This document shows positions 40,047 through 48,845 of a stretch of DNA of 64,000 nucleotides, one piece after another. The position numbers and the translations under genes were made by a program. The stretch comes from Oryzicola mucosus (lineage in GTDB: Bacteria > Pseudomonadota > Alphaproteobacteria > Rhizobiales > Rhizobiaceae): NCBI RefSeq assembly GCF_014534685.1, contig NZ_JACVVX010000001.1:512501-576500 (forward strand), written 5' to 3'. The stretch's first letter is position 1; each line of letters begins with the position of its first letter. The notes beneath the pieces were generated by a model. The model did not search any database, was not told where the DNA came from, and saw nothing but the letters and a program-made list of their open reading frames with translations.

Positions 40047-42560
40047 ATGACCCATTCGCACGATCATCACGACCACGCCAAAGGCGCCTGCTGTTCGGGC
40101 CACGGCAAAGCTGCGACACCGGACGCCGAGGCGGTGCTGCGCGATCCTGTCTGCGGCATGGTTGTGGATCCGAGCGCCGGAAAGCCGAGCGTCGAACACG
40201 ACGGCCATGTTTATCATTTCTGTTGCGCCGGCTGCCGCGACAAGTTTGTAAAGGAGCCGGACAGCTACATTTCCGCCACCGATCCGGTCTGCGGCATGAC
40301 CGTGGCGCGGGCGAGCGCGAAGCATTTCCTGCGCCATGAGGGCGACAAGTTCTATTTCTGCTCAGTGCGCTGCAAGGACAAGTTCGAGGCAGAGCCGGCA
40401 CACTATCTCGGCGACCGCCCTGCTCCGAAGCCTATGCCAAATGGCACGCAATACACCTGCCCGATGCATCCGGAGGTGGTGCGCGACAAGCCAGGCTCCT
40501 GCCCGCTCTGCGGCATGGCGCTGGAGCCGATGGGCATACCCACCGGCGACGAAGGCCCCAATCCCGAACTGGTCGACTTCACCCGTCGCTTCTGGGTCAG
40601 CGCTGTGCTGTCCATCCCGCTGCTTGTGATCACGATGGGACCGATGCTGGGCCTGCCCTTCCGCGACTGGATGGGCGAGCGCGCAGCGGTTTGGGTCGAG
40701 TTCGCGCTGGCCACACCGGTGGTGCTTTGGGCCGCCTCGCCGTTCTTCCATCGCGGTTGGGACTCCATCGTCAACCGCAGCCCCAACATGTTCACGCTGA
40801 TCGCCATCGGCGTGGGCGCCGCCTATCTCTACAGCGTCGTCGCCACCCTGTTCCCGGACATCTTCCCGCACGAATTCCGCGGCCATGGCGAGGCCGTGCC
40901 GGTCTATTTCGAGGCCGCGGCCGTCATCATCGCGCTCGTCTTCCTCGGTCAGGTGCTGGAACTGAAGGCGCGCGAACGCACCGGCCACGCCATCCGCGCC
41001 CTGCTCAACCTCGCGCCCAAGACAGCGCGCCGCATCGGCGCCGACGGCTCGGAAAGCGAGGTTCCCCTGGACGAGGTGAAGACAGGCGACCGCTTGCGCA
41101 TCCGTCCGGGCGACAGCGTACCGGTCGACGGCACCGTGCTAGAAGGCCGCACCGCCATCGACGAATCCATGATCACCGGCGAACCGCTGCCGGTCGAAAA
41201 AACCGCAGGCGACGCAGTCACCGGCGGCACGCTCAACCGCAACGGCACGCTCGTCATCAAGGCCGAGAAGGTCGGTGCGGAGACCGTCTTGTCGCAGATC
41301 GTCGAGATGGTCGCCAAGGCCCAGCGCAGCCGCGCGCCGATCCAGGGATTGGCCGACCGGGTGTCGTTCTATTTCGTGCCAACCGTGGTTCTGGTCGCCG
41401 TCCTGGCGTTCGCCGCCTGGGCGATGTTCGGCCCGCAGCCCAGCATGGCGTTTGCCATCGTCTCGGCGGTGTCGGTGCTGATCATCGCCTGCCCCTGTGC
41501 GCTCGGCCTCGCCACGCCCATGTCGATCATGACCGCAACCGGGCGCGGCGCGCAGGCCGGCGTCCTGATCAAGGATGCCGAGGCGCTGGAGCGGTTTTCG
41601 GGCGTCGACACGCTGATCGTCGACAAAACAGGCACGCTGACCGAGGGCAAGCCGAAGCTCACCGATGTGATCGTGCTCGAAGGCTTTGCCGAGGACGAGC
41701 TTCTGGCTCTCGCCGCAGGCCTTGAAAAGGGCTCGGAACACCCGCTCGCCGAGGCGATCCTCGAGGGCGCGGCCTTGCGGAACATCTCGGCTGCCACGGC
41801 CACCGAGTTCGAGGCGATCACCGGCAAGGGCGCGGTGGCTACGGTTTCCGGCCGTAAGGTCGCCATCGGCAATTCCGCTTTGCTGCGCGACCTCGGCATC
41901 GACCTCTCCGCCTTCGGCGACAAGGCGAACGCTCTGCGCGCTGACGGCAAGACGGCGATGTTCGCAGCCGTCGACGGCAGGCCGGCCGGCATCGTCGCCG
42001 TTGCCGATCCGATCAAGGCAACAACAGCCGAGGCCATCGACGCGCTGCACCGGTCCGGCCTGCGCATCATCATGGCGACCGGCGACAATGCGGGCACTGC
42101 CAGTGCCGTGGCAAAGCGCCTCGGCATCGACGAGGTGCGCGCCGACATGCTGCCCGAGGACAAGAAGGCGCTGATCGACGAACTGCACGCCAAGGGCGCG
42201 AGGGTGGCCATGGCCGGCGACGGCGTCAACGACGCCCCCGCGCTGGCGGCCGCCGACGTCGGCATCGCCATGGGCACCGGCGCTGATGTCGCGGTCGAGA
42301 GCGCCGGCATCACGCTGGTCAAGGGCGACCTCAACGGCATCGTGCGGGCGCGAACGCTGGCGCAGGCCACGATCCGCAACATCCGGCAGAACCTGTTCTT
42401 CGCCTTTGCCTACAACGCGCTGGGCGTGCCTGTAGCAGCCGGCGCGCTCTATCCGGTGTTCGGTATCGTACTGTCGCCGATGCTGGCAGCCGCGGCGATG
42501 AGCCTGTCGTCAGTGTCGGTCATTTCCAACGCATTGCGCCTGCGCTCGCTCAAGCTCTGA
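40047..42560 (+). CDS. copA: Cu(I)-exporting P1B-type ATPase with two YHS domains
   Basis: The pump exports Cu(I) across the inner membrane at the cost of ATP. The 837 residues begin with a His/Cys-rich stretch (HSHDHHDH, then CC near 16) and two YHS metal-binding domains (about 33-75 and 79-121, both with DPVCGM). A heavy-metal-binding CPMHPEV...CPLCGM segment (136-162) follows, and the usual HMA domains are absent. The transmembrane metal site is Cys482-Pro-Cys484, the phosphorylation site is Asp526 in DKTGT, and the hinge [10 protein letters not shown] is intact. The CueR-type promoter directly upstream supports copper as substrate. DUF305 follows 27 bases later. Confidence 0.95.
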   Translation: MTHSHDHHDHAKGACCSGHGKAATPDAEAVLRDPVCGMVVDPSAGKPSVEHDGHVYHFCCAGCRDKFVKEPDSYISATDPVCGMTVARASAKHFLRHEGDKFYFCSVRCKDKFEAEPAHYLGDRPAPKPMPNGTQYTCPMHPEVVRDKPGSCPLCGMALEPMGIPTGDEGPNPELVDFTRRFWVSAVLSIPLLVITMGPMLGLPFRDWMGERAAVWVEFALATPVVLWAASPFFHRGWDSIVNRSPNMFTLIAIGVGAAYLYSVVATLFPDIFPHEFRGHGEAVPVYFEAAAVIIALVFLGQVLELKARERTGHAIRALLNLAPKTARRIGADGSESEVPLDEVKTGDRLRIRPGDSVPVDGTVLEGRTAIDESMITGEPLPVEKTAGDAVTGGTLNRNGTLVIKAEKVGAETVLSQIVEMVAKAQRSRAPIQGLADRVSFYFVPTVVLVAVLAFAAWAMFGPQPSMAFAIVSAVSVLIIACPCALGLATPMSIMTATGRGAQAGVLIKDAEALERFSGVDTLIVDKTGTLTEGKPKLTDVIVLEGFAEDELLALAAGLEKGSEHPLAEAILEGAALRNISAATATEFEAITGKGAVATVSGRKVAIGNSALLRDLGIDLSAFGDKANALRADGKTAMFAAVDGRPAGIVAVADPIKATTAEAIDALHRSGLRIIMATGDNAGTASAVAKRLGIDEVRADMLPEDKKALIDELHAKGARVAMAGDGVNDAPALAAADVGIAMGTGADVAVESAGITLVKGDLNGIVRARTLAQATIRNIRQNLFFAFAYNALGVPVAAGALYPVFGIVLSPMLAAAAMSLSSVSVISNALRLRSLKL

Positions 42561-42587
42561 ATTTCCCGACTGTCAAAGGAGACCATC

Positions 42588-42959
42588 ATGACCTTTCGCA
42601 AACCGCTGATCGCCCTTGCCGCCGCTGCTCTTCTCGGCACCGGCTTCGCCCAGGCGCAGCAGGATCACAATGGCCACTCCATGGGTGCGGAAGCATCCGC
42701 CAGCGCCTCGACGGAGGCCTATAAGGCGGCCGCCGAAACAATGCACAAGGACATGGCTATCGACTATTCCGGCGATGCGGATGTCGACTTCGTGCGCGGT
42801 ATGATCCCGCATCATCAAGCCGCCATCGATATGGCCGAGGTGGTCTTGCAATACGGCAAGGACCCCGAAATCCGCAAGCTGGCGGAAGCGGTGATCTCAG
42901 CCCAGCAGGCCGAAATCAAGCAGATGCAGGACTGGCTTGCCGCCCATCCGGTGAAGTAA
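42588..42959 (+). CDS. Periplasmic DUF305 protein, copper-binding (CopM-like)
   Basis: This small exported protein belongs to DUF305, ferritin-like four-helix proteins that include the copper-binding CopM of cyanobacteria. The 123 residues start with a signal peptide (about 1-23, ending GFAQAQ), followed by a histidine/methionine-rich region (DHNGHSMG) and the family motif FVRGMIPHHQAAIDMA. AAGGAG lies eight bases before the ATG at 42588, and the gene is 27 bases behind copA, so both are very likely copper-induced. It may bind periplasmic copper delivered by the pump. Confidence 0.92.
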   Translation: MTFRKPLIALAAAALLGTGFAQAQQDHNGHSMGAEASASASTEAYKAAAETMHKDMAIDYSGDADVDFVRGMIPHHQAAIDMAEVVLQYGKDPEIRKLAEAVISAQQAEIKQMQDWLAAHPVK

Positions 42960-42999
42960 ACTCGCTTCGCGGCGCCCCTCCGGCGCGGAGGAAGATGCC

Positions 43000-43605
43000 A
43001 TGGCGCCGGTGACGGTCGATCCAGGAAAGGTTCGGGAGTTCGGTGATAAGGACAGCTTCTACAGCTGGCTCGCCGAAAACCATGATTGCGCCGATGAAGT
43101 CTGGATCAAGATCCACAAGGTCAAATCGGGACTGAAATCGATCAGCCCGACTGAAGCCATCGACGTGGTGCTGTGCTGGGGCTGGATCGACGCGATCCGC
43201 AAGGGGTTTGACGACAAGAGCTTTTTGCAGCGCTACACCAAACGCGGCAAGAAGAGCATCTGGAGCCAGATCAATGTCGACAATGTCGCGCGGCTGATCG
43301 AGGAAGGCCGGATGACCGAGCACGGCCTTCGAGAGGTCGAGGCGGCCAAGGCCGACGGTCGCTGGGACCGGGCCTATGCCAGCGGCAAGGATATGAAAAT
43401 CCCCGACGATCTGCAGGCCGCCATCGACTCCAGTCCGAAGGCAAAGGCGATGCTTGCCACGCTCACCGCACAGAACCGCTTCGCGCTCGCCTTCCGCATG
43501 CATCACATCAAGACGGCAGCGGGCCGGAAAAAGAAGATCGAGACCTTTCTGACGATGCTGGAGCGCGGCGAAACGATCTACCCGCAGCGGGTGAAGGAGC
43601 GCTAA
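43000..43605 (+). CDS. YdeI/OmpD-associated family protein
   Basis: The 201-residue protein belongs to the YdeI/OmpD-associated family, sometimes called bacteriocin-protection proteins; the molecular role is poorly defined. Recognisable are EVWIKIHKVKSG, the VLCWGWIDAIRKGFDDKSFLQRYTKR stretch at about 55-80, and the C-terminal RKKKIETFLTMLERGE, typical of the family. GGAGGAAG precedes the ATG at 43000. It lies 40 bases after the DUF305 gene, so it could be read through from the copA promoter, but a link to copper is not established. It converges on the MFS gene with a four-base overlap. Confidence 0.88.
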   Translation: MAPVTVDPGKVREFGDKDSFYSWLAENHDCADEVWIKIHKVKSGLKSISPTEAIDVVLCWGWIDAIRKGFDDKSFLQRYTKRGKKSIWSQINVDNVARLIEEGRMTEHGLREVEAAKADGRWDRAYASGKDMKIPDDLQAAIDSSPKAKAMLATLTAQNRFALAFRMHHIKTAAGRKKKIETFLTMLERGETIYPQRVKER

Positions 43606-44759
43606 GCCTCGCTCTTGCTGCGCCAGAGAAACAGCACGAAAGCAGCGCAGCCGGCGGCCGCGAAAATCGCCAGGCCATGCGGGATCGACTGCATGGCGAG
43701 GCCGCCCAGCGGCGGGCCGACCAACGCGCCAAGCCCCCAGGCGACCGACATGATTGCGTAGAGCGCGACGAGATCGCCGCCCTTGAAGCGGCTGCCGACG
43801 ATGGTGATCATCAGCGTGTAGATGCCGACGAACACGCCGCCCCATAAAAACAGCAGCACATAGGCGAGCCAGCCATGGCTCAGCATCGCCGGCCACAAAG
43901 CGGCGCCGATGGTCGACAGGACAGCCAGCACCATGACGAATTTGCGCCTGTCGACACGGTCGGCGAGCCAGCCGATGGGCAGTTGCAGCACGATGGCGCC
44001 TGCCAGAAGCGTGGTGATCAGAAGCGTGGCGGGCTTTTCCTCCCAACCCAGCTCCATGGCATAGATGGCGAGCAGGCTGAGGCCTGCCGTTTCCATCGCC
44101 GAATTGAGCGCGGTGGCCACGATGGCGATGGGCGCGAGCTGCCAGGCGCGGGCCAGGGTCATCCTGGTATGGTGCTCGACCACCTGCGCCTTGGGCTTGC
44201 CCCAGATCAGCACGGCGGCGGCCACCAGGGCAAAGGCCGCGCCGATCAGGAAGGGCAGAGCGCCCTGGCTGCCGGCGATGACCAGGATCAGCGGGCCGAG
44301 CGCGAAGCCGAGCGACAGGCAGGCGCTGTACATCGCCATGGTCTGGGCGCGGGTCTTTTCTTCAGTGACCTGGTTGAGCCAGGTTTCGGACACCACGAAC
44401 AGGCTTTCCGACACCACGCCGAGCGCCAGCCGCAGCGGAAACCACAGCCAGATCAGCGGCACGGCTGGAAACAGCAGCAGCAGCACGCCGCCGGCGATCA
44501 ACGCCACCAGCGCGGTGCCCGCCGTGCCGAAGCGGGCGACGATCTGCGGCAGGAAGGGCGCTATCGCCAGAACCCCCAGCGCATGCATCGCGGCATTGAA
44601 GCCGATGATGGTCTCGCTGTAGCCGTCCTCGGTGAGTTGCAGTGCTATCAGCGGCGCGCTCAGCCCGTAGGTCAGGCCGAAAATCGTCGCCGTCAAGATG
44701 ATCGCCGTCTTGTCGCGCCACACGCTCGGTCGGCCCGCTATCGTATCCTGCTGCGCCAC
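43602..44759 (-). CDS. MFS transporter (12-TM)
   Basis: The 385-residue product is an inner-membrane permease of the major facilitator superfamily with two six-helix halves. The helix 2-3 loop is short and motif A is weak in the first half (LPQIVARFG), clearer in the second (GWLADRVDRRK near residue 260). The SESLFVVSETWLNQVTEEKTRA segment is typical of the YcaD/UMF-like subfamily. I start at GTG 44759, with AAGGGG eight bases upstream; a TTG 11 codons earlier is possible. It is divergent from pepT. Substrate cannot be inferred. Confidence 0.85.
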   Translation of the reverse strand: MAQQDTIAGRPSVWRDKTAIILTATIFGLTYGLSAPLIALQLTEDGYSETIIGFNAAMHALGVLAIAPFLPQIVARFGTAGTALVALIAGGVLLLLFPAVPLIWLWFPLRLALGVVSESLFVVSETWLNQVTEEKTRAQTMAMYSACLSLGFALGPLILVIAGSQGALPFLIGAAFALVAAAVLIWGKPKAQVVEHHTRMTLARAWQLAPIAIVATALNSAMETAGLSLLAIYAMELGWEEKPATLLITTLLAGAIVLQLPIGWLADRVDRRKFVMVLAVLSTIGAALWPAMLSHGWLAYVLLFLWGGVFVGIYTLMITIVGSRFKGGDLVALYAIMSVAWGLGALVGPPLGGLAMQSIPHGLAIFAAAGCAAFVLFLWRSKSEA

Positions 44760-44903
44760 GGTCTTGCCCCTTTTTCCCGGCCACGATACCAACAGGCCGG
44801 CCGCCCTCTCCCGGCGGGACCTCGACCTTTGCTACCGCAGGATGGTAAATTTTCCACCAGCCCTTTGCATAGTCCTTTCCGCATCGTGCTCAACGGAGCC
44901 GCC

Positions 44904-46136
44904 ATGACCGATACCGTACTCGACCGCTTCCTGCGCTACGTCGTCATCGACACTCAATCCGACCCGACCTCGAAGTCCCAGCCGACCACCGAGAAGCAGA
45001 AGGTGCTGGGCCGTCTGCTGGTCGAGGAACTTCTGGCAATGGGCATCGCCGACGCACATCTGGACGATCATGGCTATGTCTATGCCACGATCCCGGCCAA
45101 CACAGACAAGACGGTGCCGACCATCTGCTTCTGCTCGCATATGGACACCGCGCCGGATTTTTCCGGCACAGGCGTCAAGCCGCAGATCGTCAGGAATTAC
45201 CTGGGCGGCGACATCGCCCTGCCGGGCGACGCCAGCCGCGTTATCCGGACCGCCGAGCATCCCGCACTCGCCCACCAGATCGGCAACGACATCGTCACCA
45301 CCGACGGCACCACGCTTCTGGGCGCCGACGACAAGGCGGGCGTGGCCGAGATCATGACGGCTGCTGATATCCTGATGACGGACAAGACCATCCGCCACGG
45401 CGTGATCAAGATCCTGTTCACGCCCGACGAGGAGGTCGGTCGCGGCGTCGACAAGGTCGACCTGAAAAAGCTGGGCGCTGCGTTCGCCTATACGATGGAT
45501 GGCGAGACCACCGGCCATATCGAGGACGAGAGTTTTTCAGCCGATGGGGTGGAGATTTCCATCACCGGCGTGGCGATCCATCCCGGTTTTGCCAAGGACC
45601 GCATGGAAAACGCCATCAAGATCGCCGCCGCCATTCTCGACCGGCTGCCCAAGGATATCGCGCCCGAAACCACCTCCGGCAAGCAGGGGTTCATCCATCC
45701 CGTTTCCGTCACCGGCTCGATGGAGAAGGCCCGGATCGAGCTGATCGTGCGCGATTTCGACGAGGAAGGGCTTGTCGCCAAGGAAGCGCTGCTGCGCCAG
45801 ATCGTGGCGGACGTTTTGGCTGGTTTTCCGGGATCGACGGCGGGCTTCGAGGTCAAGAACCAGTACCGCAACATGAAGGTGGTGCTCGACCGGCATCCCG
45901 AAATCATGGACAACGCGCTGGAAGCGGTGCGCCGCGCCGGCATGGAGCCGGTGCGCGGTTCGATCCGCGGCGGCACCGACGGCTCGCGCCTCTCCTTCAT
46001 GGGGCTGCCCTGCCCCAACATCTTCGCCGGTGGCCACGCCTTCCACTCGCCGCTGGAATGGGTCTCCCGCCAGGACATGGAAAAGGCCGTTGCGACCATC
46101 GTCGAACTGGCCAAGGTGTGGGAAGAACGGGCTTAG
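44904..46136 (+). CDS. pepT: Peptidase T (tripeptide aminopeptidase)
   Basis: PepT removes the N-terminal residue from tripeptides in the cytoplasm, using two zinc ions. The 410 residues have the M20 layout with CSHMDTAPD (metal His and Asp), GADDKAGVA (bridging Asp), TPDEEVGRG (catalytic and metal Glu) and a final HSPLEWVSRQDM histidine. A dimerisation lid domain is between. GGAG lies six bases before the ATG at 44904. It is divergent from the MFS gene and followed by a repeat-rich intergenic region. Confidence 0.95.
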   Translation: MTDTVLDRFLRYVVIDTQSDPTSKSQPTTEKQKVLGRLLVEELLAMGIADAHLDDHGYVYATIPANTDKTVPTICFCSHMDTAPDFSGTGVKPQIVRNYLGGDIALPGDASRVIRTAEHPALAHQIGNDIVTTDGTTLLGADDKAGVAEIMTAADILMTDKTIRHGVIKILFTPDEEVGRGVDKVDLKKLGAAFAYTMDGETTGHIEDESFSADGVEISITGVAIHPGFAKDRMENAIKIAAAILDRLPKDIAPETTSGKQGFIHPVSVTGSMEKARIELIVRDFDEEGLVAKEALLRQIVADVLAGFPGSTAGFEVKNQYRNMKVVLDRHPEIMDNALEAVRRAGMEPVRGSIRGGTDGSRLSFMGLPCPNIFAGGHAFHSPLEWVSRQDMEKAVATIVELAKVWEERA

Positions 46137-46150
46137 GGGTGGCGCGCCGA

Positions 46151-46166
46151 GTTGACAGCTGTCAAC
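46151..46166. repeat. Perfect 16-base palindrome GTTGACAGCTGTCAAC
   Basis: The site is self-complementary over its whole length and lies 14 bases after the pepT stop. It could be an operator or recognition site left between convergent genes; it does not look like a terminator since no T run follows. Confidence 0.6.
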
Positions 46167-46186
46167 TTTGAAGGAGGTTGGCGCCC

Positions 46187-46242
46187 CGTCCTTCTCCCCT
46201 TGCGGGAGAAGGTGCGCCGAAGGGGCGGATGAGGGGTGTTGG
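46187..46242 (+). repeat. Palindromic intergenic repeat, copy 1
   Basis: The core is a hairpin of CCTTCTCCC and GGGAGAAGG, followed by a GGATGAGGGGTG end. It is inverted relative to copy 2 and shorter in the middle. Such elements are dispersed in many rhizobial genomes. Confidence 0.7.
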
Positions 46243-46314
46243 AAGAAACGAGGCGGGAAAGAAAAGATAACGATTTAGAGGGTCAGGCGCACAATCATCG
46301 CCCGTTCACTCCGT

Positions 46315-46391
46315 CCAGCACCCCTCATCCGACCTCGCTGTCGCTGCGCTCGCTCGGCCACCTTCTCCCGCAAGGGGAGAAGGGAAGGACG
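46315..46391 (-). repeat. Palindromic intergenic repeat, copy 2 (inverted)
   Basis: This is the reverse-complement relative of copy 1, sharing both the CCTTCTCCC/GGGAGAAGG hairpin and the GGATGAGGGGTG end. It carries an additional GC-rich segment (about 46332-46360) between them. Confidence 0.7.
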
Positions 46392-46437
46392 CGTTGTCGT
46401 CTCATCAAGTTCGCCGCTCGGCGAAAGCCCGCCCCCC

Positions 46438-48726
46438 TCAAGCCCCTGCCGTATAGGCGGCGATTGCCGCCATGTTGACGATGTCGGAATCCTTGGCGTT
46501 GAGCGGCACGATCTGGACGGGCTTGTTGAGCCCGACCAAGAGCGGGCCGATGACGGTGGACCCGCCGAGTTCCTGCAGCATCTTGGTCGAGATCGAGGCC
46601 GAGTGGAACGCCGGCATGACCAGCACATTGGCCGGACCGGACAGGCGGCAGAACGGATATTGCTGCATGACCTTGGCATTGAGCGCGACATCGGCGGCCA
46701 TCTCGCCATCGTATTCGAAGTCGACGCGGCGCTTGTCGAGCAGGCGCACCGCCTCCTGCACGCGCTCGGAGCGTTCGCCCTGCGGGTGGCCGAAGGTCGA
46801 GTAGGCGAGCATGGCGACGCGCGGCTCGTAGCCCATGCGCCGGGCAAAGCCCGCGGCTTCCTCGGCGATGTCGGCGATCTGCTCCGCGTTCGGCATGTCG
46901 TGCACCGCCGTATCGGCAACGATGACGGTGCGGCCGCGCGCAAGAACGATGGAGGCGCCGATGACGCGGTGGCCGGGCCGCGCGTCGATCACGCGGCGGA
47001 CATCCTCGAGCGCCGTGGAATAGTTGCGCGTCACGCCGGTGACCATGGCGTCGGCATCGCCCAGCGCCACCATGCAGGCGGCGAAGTGGTTGCGGTCGTT
47101 GTTGATCAGGCGCTGGGCGTCGCGGAACAAGTAGCCCTTGCGCTGCAGCCGCTCGTAGAGATAGTCGGCATAGATCGCGTTCTTGCGCGACAGGCGCGCA
47201 TTGATGATCTCGATGCCCGGCTTGTCGAGATCGACACCGGCATTGCGCGCATTTTCCTTGATGACCTCGTCGCGGCCGACCAGAATGGCGGTGCCGAGCT
47301 TCTGGTTGACGTAGGAGACGGCTGCCCGCATCACCTGCTCTTCCTCGCCCTCGGTGAAGACGACGCGCTTGGGCTGGCGACGCACGCGGTCGTAGATGCG
47401 CTGCAGGGTGGAGGCGATCGGGTCGCGGCGCGCCGACAGCTCCTGGGCGTATTTGTCGAGGTCGAGGATCGGCCGCCCTGCAACACCCGATTCCATCGCC
47501 GCGCGCGCCACGGCGACCGGAATGGCCGACAGCAGGCGCGGGTCGAACGGCACCGGAATGATGTATTGCGGGCCGAATTTCGGCCGGTTGCCCTGATAGG
47601 CGGCGGCAACGTCGTCGGGCACGTCCTGGCGGGCGAGATCGGCGAGCGCCTGGGCGGCGGCGACCTTCATGGCATCGTTGATGGTGGTGGCCCGCACATC
47701 GAGCGCGCCGCGGAAGATATAGGGGAAGCCAAGCACATTGTTGACCTGGTTCGGATAGTCCGAACGGCCGGTGGCCATGATGGCATCGGTGCGGATTTCG
47801 GCGACCTCCTCGGGCGTGATCTCCGGGTCGGGATTGGCCATGGCGAAGATGATCGGGTTCTTCGCCATGGACTGGATCATGGCGTTGGTGAAGGCTCCGC
47901 GCGCCGACAGGCCGAACACGACGTCGGCACCATCCATGGCATCCGCCAAAGTGCGGGCATCGGTGGGCGCGGCGTGCGCCGACTTCCACTGGTTCATACC
48001 TTCGGTGCGGCCCTGATAGACCACGCCCTTTGTGTCGCACAGAATGACGTTTTCGGGCGAAAAGCCCATCGCCTTGACCAGTTCGATGCAGGCAATGCCC
48101 GCAGCGCCCGCGCCGTTGCAGACCAGCCTGGTATTTTTCATGTCGCGGCCGGTGATGTGCAGCGCGTTGATCAGGCCGGCGGCCGCGATGATGGCGGTGC
48201 CATGCTGGTCGTCATGAAAGACAGGAATATCCATCAGCTCGCGCAGGCGCTGTTCGATGATGAAGCACTGCGGCGCCTTGATGTCTTCCAGATTGATGCC
48301 GCCGAAGGACGGGCCGAGATAGCGCACGCAGTTGATGAATTCGTCGGCATCCTGCGTATCGACCTCGAGATCGATGGAATCGACGTCGGCGAAGCGCTTG
48401 AACAGCACCGCCTTGCCTTCCATGACAGGCTTGGACGCCAGCGCGCCGAGATTGCCAAGGCCGAGAATGGCGGTGCCATTGGAAATGACGGCGACCATAT
48501 TGCCGCGCGTGGTGTAGTCGAAGGCCCGCGACGGGTCCTCGGCAATCGCCAGCACCGGTACGGCGACACCTGGCGAATAGGCGAGAGAAAGATCGCGCTG
48601 CGTCGCCATCGGCTTGGTCGGGTTGATCTCAAGCTTGCCGGGCCGCCCCATCGAATGGAATTCGAGCGCTTCCTGCGCGCTGACGGACGGGCTGCCGGAG
48701 ATCGAGGACTTGCTGTTTGCGGCCAT
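46438..48726 (-). CDS. maeB: NADP-type malic enzyme fused to phosphotransacetylase-like domain
   Basis: The enzyme oxidatively decarboxylates malate to pyruvate, providing NADPH and pyruvate. The 762 residues comprise an N-terminal malic enzyme (about 1-430), with [11 protein letters not shown], the [11 protein letters not shown] metal region and the dinucleotide-binding GAGAAGIA, and a C-terminal phosphate acetyltransferase-like domain (about 435-760). In known homologues the PTA-like part is regulatory and has no transacetylase activity. It is divergent from mutS. The NAD versus NADP preference (dme versus tme types in rhizobia) cannot be settled from the sequence. Confidence 0.95.
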   Translation of the reverse strand: MAANSKSSISGSPSVSAQEALEFHSMGRPGKLEINPTKPMATQRDLSLAYSPGVAVPVLAIAEDPSRAFDYTTRGNMVAVISNGTAILGLGNLGALASKPVMEGKAVLFKRFADVDSIDLEVDTQDADEFINCVRYLGPSFGGINLEDIKAPQCFIIEQRLRELMDIPVFHDDQHGTAIIAAAGLINALHITGRDMKNTRLVCNGAGAAGIACIELVKAMGFSPENVILCDTKGVVYQGRTEGMNQWKSAHAAPTDARTLADAMDGADVVFGLSARGAFTNAMIQSMAKNPIIFAMANPDPEITPEEVAEIRTDAIMATGRSDYPNQVNNVLGFPYIFRGALDVRATTINDAMKVAAAQALADLARQDVPDDVAAAYQGNRPKFGPQYIIPVPFDPRLLSAIPVAVARAAMESGVAGRPILDLDKYAQELSARRDPIASTLQRIYDRVRRQPKRVVFTEGEEEQVMRAAVSYVNQKLGTAILVGRDEVIKENARNAGVDLDKPGIEIINARLSRKNAIYADYLYERLQRKGYLFRDAQRLINNDRNHFAACMVALGDADAMVTGVTRNYSTALEDVRRVIDARPGHRVIGASIVLARGRTVIVADTAVHDMPNAEQIADIAEEAAGFARRMGYEPRVAMLAYSTFGHPQGERSERVQEAVRLLDKRRVDFEYDGEMAADVALNAKVMQQYPFCRLSGPANVLVMPAFHSASISTKMLQELGGSTVIGPLLVGLNKPVQIVPLNAKDSDIVNMAAIAAYTAGA

Positions 48727-48845
48727 GATTGCGAGCGTTCCTACCCTGGATGACTTCTTTTTGTGGAGCGTTCCGGATTAAGGCTACACATCGCCGCTGT
48801 AAACCGCCAAGCAGGAGCGGATATCTCATTTTTGCGGACGAGCCC

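Larger units (their letters stand above)
46137..46437. other. 301-base intergenic region with palindrome and inverted repeats
   Basis: There is no gene between the pepT and maeB stops. The space is filled by a 16-base palindrome and two inverted copies of a rhizobial-type intergenic repeat, listed separately. The short remaining part (about 46243-46314) is AT-rich, with no visible signal. Confidence 0.7.

Noticed and set aside
37631-40339. 902-codon open frame antisense to glnD
   Set aside because: It crosses the copA promoter and copA start; composition is that of an antisense shadow.
46151-46391. CRISPR array
   Set aside because: There are only two diverged copies in opposite orientation, without regular spacers or cas genes.
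46603-48753. 716-codon open frame antisense to maeB
   Set aside because: It is a shadow of the malic enzyme gene with His/Arg/Asp-rich nonsense composition.
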